Assembly: GCF_029603165.1 (NCBI RefSeq)
Contig: NZ_JAQSVC010000001.1
Span: 496,001-560,000, forward strand
Origin: Galbibacter pacificus
Lineage (GTDB): Bacteria; Bacteroidota; Bacteroidia; Flavobacteriales; Flavobacteriaceae
Length of the DNA: 64,000 nucleotides
Reading direction: 5' to 3'
Shown: positions 26,899 to 35,542 of the stretch, in pieces
Layout: each line of letters opens with the position of its first letter
How positions within the stretch are numbered: the stretch's first letter is position 1
Notes under the pieces: model-generated
What the model was told of the DNA's origin: nothing
Databases searched by the model: none
The model's input: the letters and a program-made list of their open reading frames with translations, nothing else
Program-made: the position numbers and the translations under genes

Positions 26899-27629
26899 TG
26901 TCAAAAAGGGTAGGCGTTAGAAAATACCTGTTAGCAATCAGTAGTTTTTTAGTTGTAGCGTGTTCCAGTAATTCCCGGCAGGTAAAAGTGATTAATGCCG
27001 GGATTCCTGGAAATAATTCCGAAGAATTACTAAACCGTATACGGACCGGATTTCCTTTGCCAATACCTGATATTGCAATAATTATGGTAGGAACAAACGA
27101 TATGCTGAATACCGGTAAAATGTTGACCTATCATGATTATGAACATAATTTAAAGCTTTTGGTAGCATATTTTCAAAGAAAAGGGTCAAAAGTTATTTTG
27201 GCAAGCCCACCGCCTATAGACAGCATTTATTTATTTGAAAGACATGACAAAAAGGATTTTTTGCAATCACCAAATGTGAAGCTCGATTCTGTTAGAGAAA
27301 AAGCAAGACAAGTAAGTGCGGCCCTTAAAACGGGATTTGTGGATGTTTTCAAAGAGTTTAAAAACAAAAAAATCCCCGATCACAATCGGGATATTTTTAT
27401 CCAGAATCCCATTAATACGGGTCAAAGGGATGGTGTGCACCCGACAGCCGAAGGAGCCAGGTTGATAGCCAGGTTGATAGCCGGTTATATACAAGACAAT
27501 GGACTATGCCGGTCCGGGTGCAGTATATATTGTTTGGGCGATTCCATTACCTATGGGAAAGGGCTCAAAGGTGAAGGGTCAACCAATGGCGAGACGTACC
27601 CGGCTTTTTTGTCAAGGCTGCTGCACTAA
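26898..27629 (+). CDS. SGNH/GDSL hydrolase with circularly permuted catalytic blocks
   Basis: A 243-residue exported lipoprotein (lipobox VVAC at about residue 22). The ATG overlapping the cstA stop is preferred; ATG 26889 would add 3 residues. SGNH enzymes normally run block I (GDS), II (G), III (GxND), V (DxxH). Here the order is II (VINAGIPGNNS, near residue 33), III (MVGTNDM, near 66), V (DGVHPTAEGARL, near 180), then block I at the very C-terminus: YCLGDSITYGKG (near 215), followed by ETYPAFLSRLLH, which normally precedes block II. All catalytic residues (Ser, Gly, Asn, Asp, His) are present. Likely a carbohydrate esterase. Confidence 0.85.
   Translation: MSKRVGVRKYLLAISSFLVVACSSNSRQVKVINAGIPGNNSEELLNRIRTGFPLPIPDIAIIMVGTNDMLNTGKMLTYHDYEHNLKLLVAYFQRKGSKVILASPPPIDSIYLFERHDKKDFLQSPNVKLDSVREKARQVSAALKTGFVDVFKEFKNKKIPDHNRDIFIQNPINTGQRDGVHPTAEGARLIARLIAGYIQDNGLCRSGCSIYCLGDSITYGKGLKGEGSTNGETYPAFLSRLLH
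27459..27482 (+). repeat. 12-bp perfect tandem duplication inside SGNH gene
   Basis: AGGTTGATAGCC occurs twice head to tail, encoding RLIARLIA in the helix after the catalytic His. A replication-slippage insertion of four residues, in frame. Confidence 0.8.
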
Positions 27630-27712
27630 AAACAAGGGGGATGAAGGCCCTTTTGCATATAATTTAAATACAACAGGGACATTGTATAAGGGATTGTGCC
27701 ATTGCACTTAAT

Positions 27713-28510
27713 TTATATCGGATCGGGCTCAAAGGCATTGTTTGTATTTATTTTAATCCCGGCACCACTTTTTGCATCTAAGTATAATATGGCATGTTCC
27801 TTGTTTCGGAGAATTGTAGAGGGCCATTCTTCGGTAATTTCAGAAAAAAGGGTCTTTTTAACGGCCTTTGCCTTTGTTTTACCCGGAACCACACAAAACA
27901 TATACAGGGAAGAGAGCAATGTGGGAATTGTGACCGTAATGGCCTGTTCGGGAACCGATGCCATGTCGGGAAAACAACCGTCGTTAACCTGTTGCATTTT
28001 ACAATCAGCGTCCAAGGTTACAATTTTCACCGCTTTGCCATCTTTAAAATCCGCAGTATGCGGATCGTTAAATGCCAAGTGGCCATTTTCACCGATACCC
28101 AGACAGGCTATATCGATAGGGAAATTCGATAATAACCGTGCGTATCTATGACATTCAACCTCAAGGTCTTTTGCCCGTCCATTGATGTAATGAACACTTT
28201 TAAAATTAACTACGCCAAAAATACGTTCCTTTAGATAGTACCCAAAACTTTGTGGGTCCTCCATGTTCAGCCCAATATATTCGTCCATATGGAAGGCATT
28301 CACCCTGCTCCAATCTATGTCCTGATTGGAAACTAATCGATTTAAAAGCTCATTTTGGGAAGGAGCTGCTGCAAAAACCATGTTTATTTCCTTTTTTACG
28401 GTCAATAATTCCTGGATTTTATTGGAAACATCAAGTGCTGCAGCAATTCCGATTCCACTTCTATCTAATAACAAATTGATTTTAAGTTTATCTTTATATA
28501 TAGGGCTCAT
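27713..28510 (-). CDS. nagB: Glucosamine-6-phosphate deaminase
   Basis: A 265-residue NagB/6-phosphogluconolactonase-family enzyme converting glucosamine-6-phosphate to fructose-6-phosphate and ammonia. Motifs: MVFAAAPSQNELLNRL, NAFHMDEYIGL (catalytic Asp76), LGIGENGHLAFNDP (His144), ITVTIPTLLSSLYMFCVVPGKTKAKAVKKTL, and a C-terminal LYLDAKSGAGI. Compared with E. coli NagB, the Asp before Gly-His is Asn and the later Glu is Asp, a pattern seen in other family members, so strict NagB activity is likely but not certain. Last gene of the minus-strand arm; converges with the SGNH gene. Confidence 0.88.
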   Translation of the reverse strand: MSPIYKDKLKINLLLDRSGIGIAAALDVSNKIQELLTVKKEINMVFAAAPSQNELLNRLVSNQDIDWSRVNAFHMDEYIGLNMEDPQSFGYYLKERIFGVVNFKSVHYINGRAKDLEVECHRYARLLSNFPIDIACLGIGENGHLAFNDPHTADFKDGKAVKIVTLDADCKMQQVNDGCFPDMASVPEQAITVTIPTLLSSLYMFCVVPGKTKAKAVKKTLFSEITEEWPSTILRNKEHAILYLDAKSGAGIKINTNNAFEPDPI

Positions 28511-28513
28511 TAA

Positions 28514-28738
28514 TTACCTTTCTTTATATTCGTTTACCGGATCCGTTATGGAGCCGTATTTTGTTTTATCGTATGTTTTTACATCTTCAAAAGAAATAAA
28601 TTCAAACCTAACTCTGTACTTAAAACACGTATTGTAAACCTCAAAAAACGTATATTTTCGGTTATGTTTTGAAAGGTGTGTTTCTTTTGGATTATACCCA
28701 TAAAAGAGAAATGCCTTTTTATCAAAGAGTAGGGGCAT
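28514..28738 (-). CDS. Possible small protein between regulator and nagB
   Basis: A 74-codon frame whose stop lies 3 bp before the nagB start and whose ATG is 39 bp after the regulator stop, an operon-like fit. The product is hydrophilic, basic and aromatic (FFEVYNTCFKYRVRFEFISFEDVKTYDKTKYGS), which could form beta strands. I do not recognise it and no domain is visible. It may equally be a chance frame in a 267-bp gap. Confidence 0.35.
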   Translation of the reverse strand: MPLLFDKKAFLFYGYNPKETHLSKHNRKYTFFEVYNTCFKYRVRFEFISFEDVKTYDKTKYGSITDPVNEYKER

Positions 28739-28777
28739 CTATTTTTTGATATTTCAGCCTAGGTTCCATATAAGGGG

Positions 28778-29953
28778 TTAAAGGCTATTTTCATCGCCAC
28801 GGTGAAAATGCATTTTTCTGTATTGTCCGGGACTCATGTTTTTAAATTTCTGAAAAATCCTAAAGATGTTTTTATAATCGCTGAAGCCTACCATCCTAGC
28901 GGCTTCTATAAGGGATAGTTCGGTAGTGATCAGCAGTCTTGAAAATTTTTCGACCCGCACCAGTTGGATGTATTGATAAATGGTGGTACCGGTTTCCTTT
29001 TTAAAGGTCTTTTCCAGGACACGCCTGGACATGGGAACCATATCGATGATTGTTTTTACGGAAATGGATTCGGCATAATTTTTTTCGATGTATTGAATTA
29101 TCTGCCCAACATATTTATTGGAGACCACAAGCCTTTCGGTCGATTCCCTGGTAACGATGCTAATAGGTTTTATAATGACGTCAACAGGGGGGATTACTTT
29201 TTTGTTAAAGAAAGAATTTAAAAGCTCCCCGGTTAAAAAACCACCGTTGACAACGTCCAATTCAATAGACGACAGTTTGGGATCGGATATGTTGCACAAC
29301 AGGTCATCGTTGTCCACTCCCAATACCGAAATCTCATTAGGGATATGGATTCCGGAGATTTTGCACAGTTCCGTGATGTGCAGTGCATGCTGATCGTCGC
29401 ATGCAAACAGTGCAATGGGCTTTGGCAGATTTTCCAGCCATTTTCTTAAATTCTTATGGTTGACCTCCAACTTTTCATTTTGTTCCTCTTCGCTTGAATT
29501 GTACAGAATTACCTCGCCCCCTTTTTTTTCAATAGTGGAGATATATCCTTCGCCCCGCTCGCGCATCCATACTGTTTTTTTTACGTCATAATAAGCAAAT
29601 TGACGATACCCTTTCCTGTAAAAAAAATTGGCGGCCATGACCCCCGCATTAAAATAATCACCTGTAATATTGGAAGTTTGCTTGTTTCTCTCTTTATAGT
29701 TTTGGGCAATGATGGGAATGTTTAATTCCGTCAGCAAATGAATGTCTATTTCGTCGAATTGAGAGATAATGGCATCCGCTCCCCATTTTTTAGCCCATTT
29801 TATAACCCCTTCGGCTCCATAGAGCTCTTTATAGTACAATGGAAGCCTATAGAAATTCCACAAACAGGATTCTTTGGAGTAGTGTACGATCCCTTTCAGT
29901 AATTTCCTATTGTAATCACTGGACAAATCTGTTAATAGGAGTATTTTTTTCAT
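28778..29953 (-). CDS. XylR-like transcriptional regulator: periplasmic-binding-like sensor plus AraC HTH
   Basis: A 391-residue cytoplasmic regulator. Residues 1 to about 275 form a LacI-type sugar-binding domain (KKILLLTDLSSDYNRKLLKGIVHYS, ADAIISQFDEIDI, PIALFACDDQHALHITELCKISGIHIPNEISVLGVDND). The last 105 are an AraC/XylS double helix-turn-helix (IIQYIEKNYAESISVKTIIDMVPMSRRVLEKTFKKETG, AARMVGFSDYKNIFRIFQKFKNMSPGQYRK). Same layout as E. coli XylR. It lies between the SusC/SusD pair and NagB, so it probably senses an amino sugar derivative and controls both arms of this locus. Confidence 0.9.
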   Translation of the reverse strand: MKKILLLTDLSSDYNRKLLKGIVHYSKESCLWNFYRLPLYYKELYGAEGVIKWAKKWGADAIISQFDEIDIHLLTELNIPIIAQNYKERNKQTSNITGDYFNAGVMAANFFYRKGYRQFAYYDVKKTVWMRERGEGYISTIEKKGGEVILYNSSEEEQNEKLEVNHKNLRKWLENLPKPIALFACDDQHALHITELCKISGIHIPNEISVLGVDNDDLLCNISDPKLSSIELDVVNGGFLTGELLNSFFNKKVIPPVDVIIKPISIVTRESTERLVVSNKYVGQIIQYIEKNYAESISVKTIIDMVPMSRRVLEKTFKKETGTTIYQYIQLVRVEKFSRLLITTELSLIEAARMVGFSDYKNIFRIFQKFKNMSPGQYRKMHFHRGDENSL

Positions 29954-30020
29954 AGGTGTTTTTTCATTGGAACGATAGTTTAAACTATGTATTTATGTGT
30001 GTCTATCAAGGGGTTATGGG

Positions 30021-30028
30021 CAAATATA
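30021..30028 (-). promoter_or_regulatory. Candidate -7 promoter element for the XylR-like regulator
   Basis: On the minus strand the sequence reads TATATTTG, an exact TAnnTTTG match, 67 bp before the regulator start and just beyond the SusD-side hairpin. The -33 element is not clear. Confidence 0.5.
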
Positions 30029-30034
30029 GAGATA

Positions 30035-30073
30035 ATCCTGCAAGTTGCCTGTATCGGCCTTGCAGGATTTTTT
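30035..30073 (-). terminator. Hairpin terminator after minus-strand susD
   Basis: ATCCTGCAAG (30035-30044) pairs perfectly with CTTGCAGGAT (30059-30068), and an inner GCC/GGC extends the stem. It follows the susD stop by about 25 bp in the direction of that gene. The strong T run is on the plus strand, so it may work better against antisense transcripts, or in both directions. Confidence 0.65.
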
Positions 30074-30093
30074 CAGCTAACTCAACATGATTT

Positions 30094-31704
30094 TTATTGT
30101 TCCACGTCCCACCAAACACGCTTTAACCAGTCGTCTTCACCTATTCTGGAAACAGCTTCTTCATAACTGCTTGTGTTTAGTTCCGCCTCTTGGCTCGGGT
30201 ATTCCATCCTGCGGGGCATTTGTCCATTGGATTGGTTAAGGGACGGGACATAATTATGAAAAGTAACCTCGGGCATGCCGGAACGGCGATAGTTCGACCA
30301 GGCTTCCATGGGGTCCAATATATGCAATACCCATAGTTGTGTATTGATGTCCATAAGCTCTTGCCCGGGGGTGAGCGGGTTGGCATTGCTAAAGGCCGTA
30401 ACATCGCTTTCATTTACTTCGGCGCCAAATATACGCCATTGCCTTACGGAGGCTTCTAGCCCATTCTTGTAATGTTCTGCGGCCGAACCCGGAACGTTCC
30501 AGCCCCTAAAAGCAGCTTCGGCCAGTAAAAACTCGACTTCGGCATAGCCAATATTGATAAAGGGCGCATCAAAAGCCTGAATGTATTTTGATGCACGCAG
30601 CAGGCTGTACCGGTATTCAATGGCCACTTCTTCGCCATTATAATTTATAGTCACCGGACCGCCGGGATATTTTGAGTTGGGATCCCAGGCATACCTTTGT
30701 GCCTGCATGGTGGAGGCAGCATAGGGTCCGCCACGTTCATTTAAGACCAGATCGGTAACATCGGTCCGGTTTTCATCCCTTAATTGAATGGTAGCATAAT
30801 ATCCATTGAGCAACCGCGGATCGTTCATGGCCTCCATGACTTCCACGATTTCGGTTGTAAGCCAAAACTCGCTCCCCCTGTCCGCACTGGACCCATATAT
30901 TAAGTTTGCCACTCCATTTCCTTTTCCTATGCCCGTGGATGGGTTGCGGAAATCTTCATAGGTAACTGCGCAAATGTCTTCATTTGAAGTAAATACACCA
31001 GCTGCAACGGCCGTTTCAGCTTCTTGTTTGGCTTTTGCAGGATTAACCTTTACCAGCCGCATGGCTATGCGGAGCCGCAATGAATTTGCATATTTTTTCC
31101 ACTCATTGATGTCGCTGTCGTATATGGCATCGTATTTGGCCAGTGGCTTGGAGGCGTCCAAAGCCTTGGAAGCTTCATCGAGTTCTTTAAAAAAATCATT
31201 GTAGATATCTTCCTGCCGATCGTATTGGGTAATGAGCTTATCTTCCAGATATCCCTTTCCTGCGTCAAAATAGGGGATATCACCATAATAATCGGTCAAC
31301 CTTAAAAAGCACTGTACTTTTATTATCCTGGCCATGGAATTTATATTAACAAGTGCCGGATCATCTTTGGTCGCATCGATTAAGGTGATGGTTTTATTGA
31401 TGACATCCGGATAGTATTTCAACCATAGCCGTGACATTTCGGGCGCACTTTTTTGTGCGTTTCCACCATATTCTACCATTCCCCATAGCCCGGTCCACTG
31501 ATTCATAAAACCGCCCGGATAATAAAAATATCGTGTTTGATCTTGCCAATTGGCGCCGGGTAGAAACTCAATGGTGGTTAGCATAATTTCTGGGTCGATT
31601 GTAGCTGAGGTATTCGGGTTGGTGTTCAGGTCATCAAAATTGGAACATCCCAACCACGATAGGCTCGCTATAATGAGGATGGAATATGTTTTTATATTTT
31701 TCAT
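30094..31704 (-). CDS. SusD/RagB family nutrient-binding lipoprotein (SusD_2-like)
   Basis: A 536-residue lipoprotein (Cys20 in SWLGC followed by SNFDD). It belongs to the SusD_2-like branch: FDDLNTNPNTSATIDPEIMLTT near the start, ARIIKVQCFLRLTDYYGDIPY, DIYNDFFKELDEASKALD, WKKYANSLRLRIAMRLVKVNP, IGYAEVEFLLAEAAFRGWNV and WSNYRRSGMPE. Partner of the SusC gene 12 bp upstream. By location it binds oligosaccharides of the amino-sugar locus. Confidence 0.93.
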   Translation of the reverse strand: MKNIKTYSILIIASLSWLGCSNFDDLNTNPNTSATIDPEIMLTTIEFLPGANWQDQTRYFYYPGGFMNQWTGLWGMVEYGGNAQKSAPEMSRLWLKYYPDVINKTITLIDATKDDPALVNINSMARIIKVQCFLRLTDYYGDIPYFDAGKGYLEDKLITQYDRQEDIYNDFFKELDEASKALDASKPLAKYDAIYDSDINEWKKYANSLRLRIAMRLVKVNPAKAKQEAETAVAAGVFTSNEDICAVTYEDFRNPSTGIGKGNGVANLIYGSSADRGSEFWLTTEIVEVMEAMNDPRLLNGYYATIQLRDENRTDVTDLVLNERGGPYAASTMQAQRYAWDPNSKYPGGPVTINYNGEEVAIEYRYSLLRASKYIQAFDAPFINIGYAEVEFLLAEAAFRGWNVPGSAAEHYKNGLEASVRQWRIFGAEVNESDVTAFSNANPLTPGQELMDINTQLWVLHILDPMEAWSNYRRSGMPEVTFHNYVPSLNQSNGQMPRRMEYPSQEAELNTSSYEEAVSRIGEDDWLKRVWWDVEQ

Positions 31705-31716
31705 CTTTTATTTTTA

Positions 31717-34700
31717 TTAGAATTTAACGTTTAATCCAAAACCGATAGTCCTTCTGGATGGCAGGGAGCCGTATTCGAATCCTTGACCGTTTGAAGAATT
31801 ATATCCGGATTCCGGGTCTATGTTCTTAACCTTGGAATATAAAGTTGCCAAATTTCTGCCATAAAGAGATAGGGATACGCCCGTTAACGGGGTCTTGTCC
31901 AAGATCCTAGATGGAATGTTGTACGAAAGGTTCAATTCCCTTAATTTAATATAGGAGGCATCATCGATAAAAGGCTCGGGGGAATTGGAGGCTACGTTCG
32001 TCCAATAATCCTGGGGGTCTACATATACGTCATTGGCGACATATTCCGGGGCTTCTTCAGTACCGATATTTTTAACCCCTTGACCTATATATCCGCCTGT
32101 GGGAACCCAATCTTCGGTAGTTTCCCCGGCGGCAATACGCGCTGCTTCCGAAGCATACCACCCGGCACGCCCTTCAAGGGTTTCTTTGGTGGTCCCCATT
32201 TGATTGGAAAGCATGTGGCTCATGGAAAAAATATCCAATCCCCATTTCATGTCAAATAAGACCCTTAGACTAAAATCCTTGTACCTGAACAATTGATTAA
32301 GTCCCGCGGTGAAATCGGGGACCCCATTTCCCAGAATTTCATTTTCGCTTTCGTAGGTGGGCATCCCGTTTTCAAAGATAACCGCACCATCTTCATTGCG
32401 TTTAAAAGGTTTGCCCACAATGACCCCGTAATTTTCACCTTCCATAGCATAGATATAAGTGTCCAACCACCGTGCTTCTGCCAGGGTATAGGTTTTTATG
32501 TCGGGGTGCAATGCCACGACCTCATTGTTGTTATTGGCATAGGTCAGGGTAGCGTCCCAATGAAAGTCCCTGGTCTCTACCGGGGTTACCGATAGGGCCA
32601 CCTCAAAGCCCTTATTGACGATTTTTCCAGAATTAATGGAAGCGCTATTATATCCGGTGGTCGTGGAGGTGGTAAGTTCCAGTATCTGGTCCACGGTTTC
32701 CTGATTGTAATAACTTACATCCAGTTTGATCCTGTTTTTGAAAAACCGCAGGTCGGTTCCCACTTCATAGGAGTTGGTGCGGGTGGGTTTGAGGTTTTTA
32801 TTGGGAACCACCGCAGATTTGATTTCCCCCAAAGAATAATCGTTAAAGGTAAAATCGTACAGGCCATAATTCAGTCCCAATTTATAAGGATCGGTGTCCC
32901 CACCGACCTGTGCCCATGAGGCCCTCAATTTTCCAAAAGAAAGGAACCCTTTGTCCATATTAAATAGGCTTGAAAAAACCAAACTTCCGGATAGGGATGG
33001 GTACCAATAAGAACGGTTGTTGGACGAAAGCGTTGATGAAACATCGTTTCTCCAGGTAAAATCCAAATATGCAAAATCGTCGTACCCAAGGTTCACGGCA
33101 CCGTACACCGAGTTTACCTGCTTTCTGTATAAATCGTTGGAGAGGGTATAGGTGCGGTAGTTCAGTATGGATTTAAGTCCGCTTAGCACTTCGTTAACCC
33201 CGCTGTTTACATAGGTCTCACTTTCGTTGTACCGAATGTTGCCGGCAATGAGCGAAGAAACGCTAAGTTTGTTAAATTTCTTATCGAACCGGAGCATTGC
33301 CTCAAAATTATTTTCAACTACCGAGACCTGCCTGTGGACAAAGCTGCCATCCAATTGTGTAGGGGAATGCCTGGGTGTAAAATCATCCGACTTAAAGGTA
33401 TAAAAGTCTGTTCCTCCATTTAGGCGCATGGAAAGAAAAGGAAGGATCTGATAATTTAATTGGAGGTAGCCCATGACCCGTTTCTTCTCGGAGTTGTTGC
33501 TCATTTCATTGATGGTCCAATAGGGGTTTATACGGTAGATATTCCCCCCGTTCCAGTCCACATACCTGCCTTCTTCGTCTTTGTAATTTTCGGAAAGCCA
33601 TTTTTGATTAAAATTGGGGGCAATACCGATAATGGCATTGCCCACATTATTTGGGTGGTCGGACAATGCCGGTCTGTTTTTTACATCTTCAATGGTATAG
33701 TTGACCCTTCCCTGTACGGTCAGCTTTTCCCCAAAATCCGACTTTCCATTGAGCATGAAGGTAGTGCGCCTCATATCGGAATTGGGGACGATATCATTAT
33801 AATTCATATCCGAAACAGAGGCCCTAAAACCATTTCCGCTTGAAAAAGAAACGGAGTTGGTGGTGGTCCCACCGGTTCTGAAAAAGGATAATATATTGTC
33901 CGGAACATTCTGGTAAGGCTTCAGTTCGCCATTGTAGATATATGTGCTTAGGGAAGGGTCCAGTTTTGCGCCCCAGGCCGCTTGTGTTGTTGTTTGCCCA
34001 TCATCTAAAGTAATGGGCGCCTCACCATTGCGGCCTTGTCCGTATTCCCTTTGGTAATCGTCAAAGTTCGAGGCCAGTTTTACAAAATTAAACCTCGAAG
34101 AAAATTCAATGCCCAAACCGGTTTTCTTTTTCCCCGATTTGGTGGTTATCAATATTACGCCATTGGAAGCCCTGGATCCGTAGAGTGCGGAAGCCGAGGC
34201 GCCTTTTAATACAGAAATCGTTTCTATGTCTTCCGGGGAAATAGCACTTAGTCCGTCCCCATAATCATAGCCTCCCCATTTATCGGCTTGCCCCAATTGT
34301 GTATTGTCCATAGGAACCCCGTCAATTACATATAAGGGGGTGTTGTTTCCCGTAAGTTGTGAATTTCCCCTGATTACCACCCGTGTACTTCCGGCAGGCC
34401 CTGCTATTGTAGGCGAAATGTCAACACCGGCCACTTTGCCGGTCAATGCTTTCATGGCATTGTTCTCGCCACCTGCATTTAGGTTATCACTTTCTACCTC
34501 GGAGATGGCATAGCCTACGGCCCTGGACTCTCTTTTAATACCAAGGGCGGTTACCACCACCTCCTTTAAATTTGTGGCATCTTCCGTTAATTGAACATTT
34601 ATCGATGAACGGCCATGTATGTTAATTTCTTTCGGGAGGAAACCTATGTACGAGATTACGATCGTTGCATTTTCATCGGAACAGCTAATGGTATACTTTC

Positions 34701-34932
34701 CGTCAAAATCGGTTGCAACACCGTTTTGGGTCCCCTTTTCGGTCACGGTGGCCCCTATCAAGGGAATATTATCGGATGCCGATGTAACGGTACCGCTAAT
34801 GGTCTTTGTGTTTTGGGCTGTTGCCGGGATACTCATTATCGCAAATAAGAATATCAAAATGCAACGGGCTGCTGTCTTTTGAATTTTTTTATTCAAATAC
34901 AGCTTTTGTTGTATGATTTTAAGTTTAGCCAT
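31717..34932 (-). CDS. SusC/RagA-type TonB-dependent receptor
   Basis: A 1071-residue outer-membrane importer. Signal peptide to about residue 40 (ILIFLFAIMSIPATAQ), carboxypeptidase-like domain about 43-120 (ISGTVTSASDNIPLIGATVTEKG), LKEVVVTALGIKRESRAVGYAIS, plug with RVVIRGNSQLTG, PLYVIDGVPMDN, SVLKGASASALYGSRASNGVILITTK, then the barrel. No STN domain, in keeping with control by the XylR-like regulator rather than a sigma/anti-sigma pair. First gene of the minus-strand arm, divergent from GH18. Confidence 0.95.
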   Translation of the reverse strand: MAKLKIIQQKLYLNKKIQKTAARCILIFLFAIMSIPATAQNTKTISGTVTSASDNIPLIGATVTEKGTQNGVATDFDGKYTISCSDENATIVISYIGFLPKEINIHGRSSINVQLTEDATNLKEVVVTALGIKRESRAVGYAISEVESDNLNAGGENNAMKALTGKVAGVDISPTIAGPAGSTRVVIRGNSQLTGNNTPLYVIDGVPMDNTQLGQADKWGGYDYGDGLSAISPEDIETISVLKGASASALYGSRASNGVILITTKSGKKKTGLGIEFSSRFNFVKLASNFDDYQREYGQGRNGEAPITLDDGQTTTQAAWGAKLDPSLSTYIYNGELKPYQNVPDNILSFFRTGGTTTNSVSFSSGNGFRASVSDMNYNDIVPNSDMRRTTFMLNGKSDFGEKLTVQGRVNYTIEDVKNRPALSDHPNNVGNAIIGIAPNFNQKWLSENYKDEEGRYVDWNGGNIYRINPYWTINEMSNNSEKKRVMGYLQLNYQILPFLSMRLNGGTDFYTFKSDDFTPRHSPTQLDGSFVHRQVSVVENNFEAMLRFDKKFNKLSVSSLIAGNIRYNESETYVNSGVNEVLSGLKSILNYRTYTLSNDLYRKQVNSVYGAVNLGYDDFAYLDFTWRNDVSSTLSSNNRSYWYPSLSGSLVFSSLFNMDKGFLSFGKLRASWAQVGGDTDPYKLGLNYGLYDFTFNDYSLGEIKSAVVPNKNLKPTRTNSYEVGTDLRFFKNRIKLDVSYYNQETVDQILELTTSTTTGYNSASINSGKIVNKGFEVALSVTPVETRDFHWDATLTYANNNNEVVALHPDIKTYTLAEARWLDTYIYAMEGENYGVIVGKPFKRNEDGAVIFENGMPTYESENEILGNGVPDFTAGLNQLFRYKDFSLRVLFDMKWGLDIFSMSHMLSNQMGTTKETLEGRAGWYASEAARIAAGETTEDWVPTGGYIGQGVKNIGTEEAPEYVANDVYVDPQDYWTNVASNSPEPFIDDASYIKLRELNLSYNIPSRILDKTPLTGVSLSLYGRNLATLYSKVKNIDPESGYNSSNGQGFEYGSLPSRRTIGFGLNVKF

Positions 34933-34996
34933 ATTAAATTAGTTTAATTTGTTGGTTTTTAGAATGTTATGAATTGATTAAAAAATTGGGATTTCA

Positions 34997-35004
34997 CAAA
35001 TATA
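34997..35004 (-). promoter_or_regulatory. Candidate -7 promoter element for minus-strand susC
   Basis: TATATTTG on the minus strand, an exact TAnnTTTG match 64 bp upstream of the SusC start; identical to the box before the regulator gene. Confidence 0.5.
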
Positions 35005-35371
35005 AAAGAGAAGAAATGTGTTTTATTGGGCTATATGCGTATAAAAAACCTCAAAATACGTCAGTTGTATTAACGGTAGCCTTTTATGGTTATAATACGC
35101 GGTCCTTGTTTTTTTATAAGAAGAGCGCATCTGTTTTTAAGGTATGGTCGGAAAAGGAATAATTAGGGAATTATAATGGAATTGTTTGCCTAAATGACTT
35201 TTAAAGTGTATTAATTTGAACTAATTAACTATTTTATTAAATAATCTATAGCCATTACAACTTCATCTCCTTATTGAAAAAGTGAAATTTTAGACTTTGG
35301 CATACTTCCGTCTATCGAATATTATGAAGTGAACATAAAATTATCTTGACGCTTTTTGAAGTAAAACAACC

Positions 35372-35418
35372 GCTTTTAGCCATTATTTGAGAGCTAAAGC
35401 CAACTTACTTTTATGGCT
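35372..35418. promoter_or_regulatory. Nested inverted repeats, possible operator
   Basis: GCTTTTAGC (35372-35380) faces GCTAAAGC (35393-35400), and AGCCAT (35378-35383) faces ATGGCT (35413-35418). The two alternatives overlap, so they could be a regulator site or alternative RNA folds. Weak evidence. Confidence 0.3.
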
Positions 35419-35542
35419 GAGTTCATATACTGCATTTTAAGGGTCTTTTGGCTGTTCATTTTTTATTGAATATGATACTTGAAATAGCTGTTTGCCTTAA
35501 ATGCGGATATGATTCTATTAACTAACCTAAATTTCAAGAAAG

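Larger units (their letters stand above)
34933..35542. other. Divergent regulatory region between susC and GH18 genes
   Basis: About 610 bp of AT-rich non-coding DNA. It carries a minus-strand -7 box near susC and an inverted repeat 125-170 bp before the GH18 start. A 62-codon frame at 34974-35162 looks accidental. Likely target region of the XylR-like regulator. Confidence 0.6.

Noticed and set aside
34974-35162. 62-codon frame in the divergent region before GH18
   Set aside because: Overlaps the minus-strand promoter region of susC and lacks any known motif.
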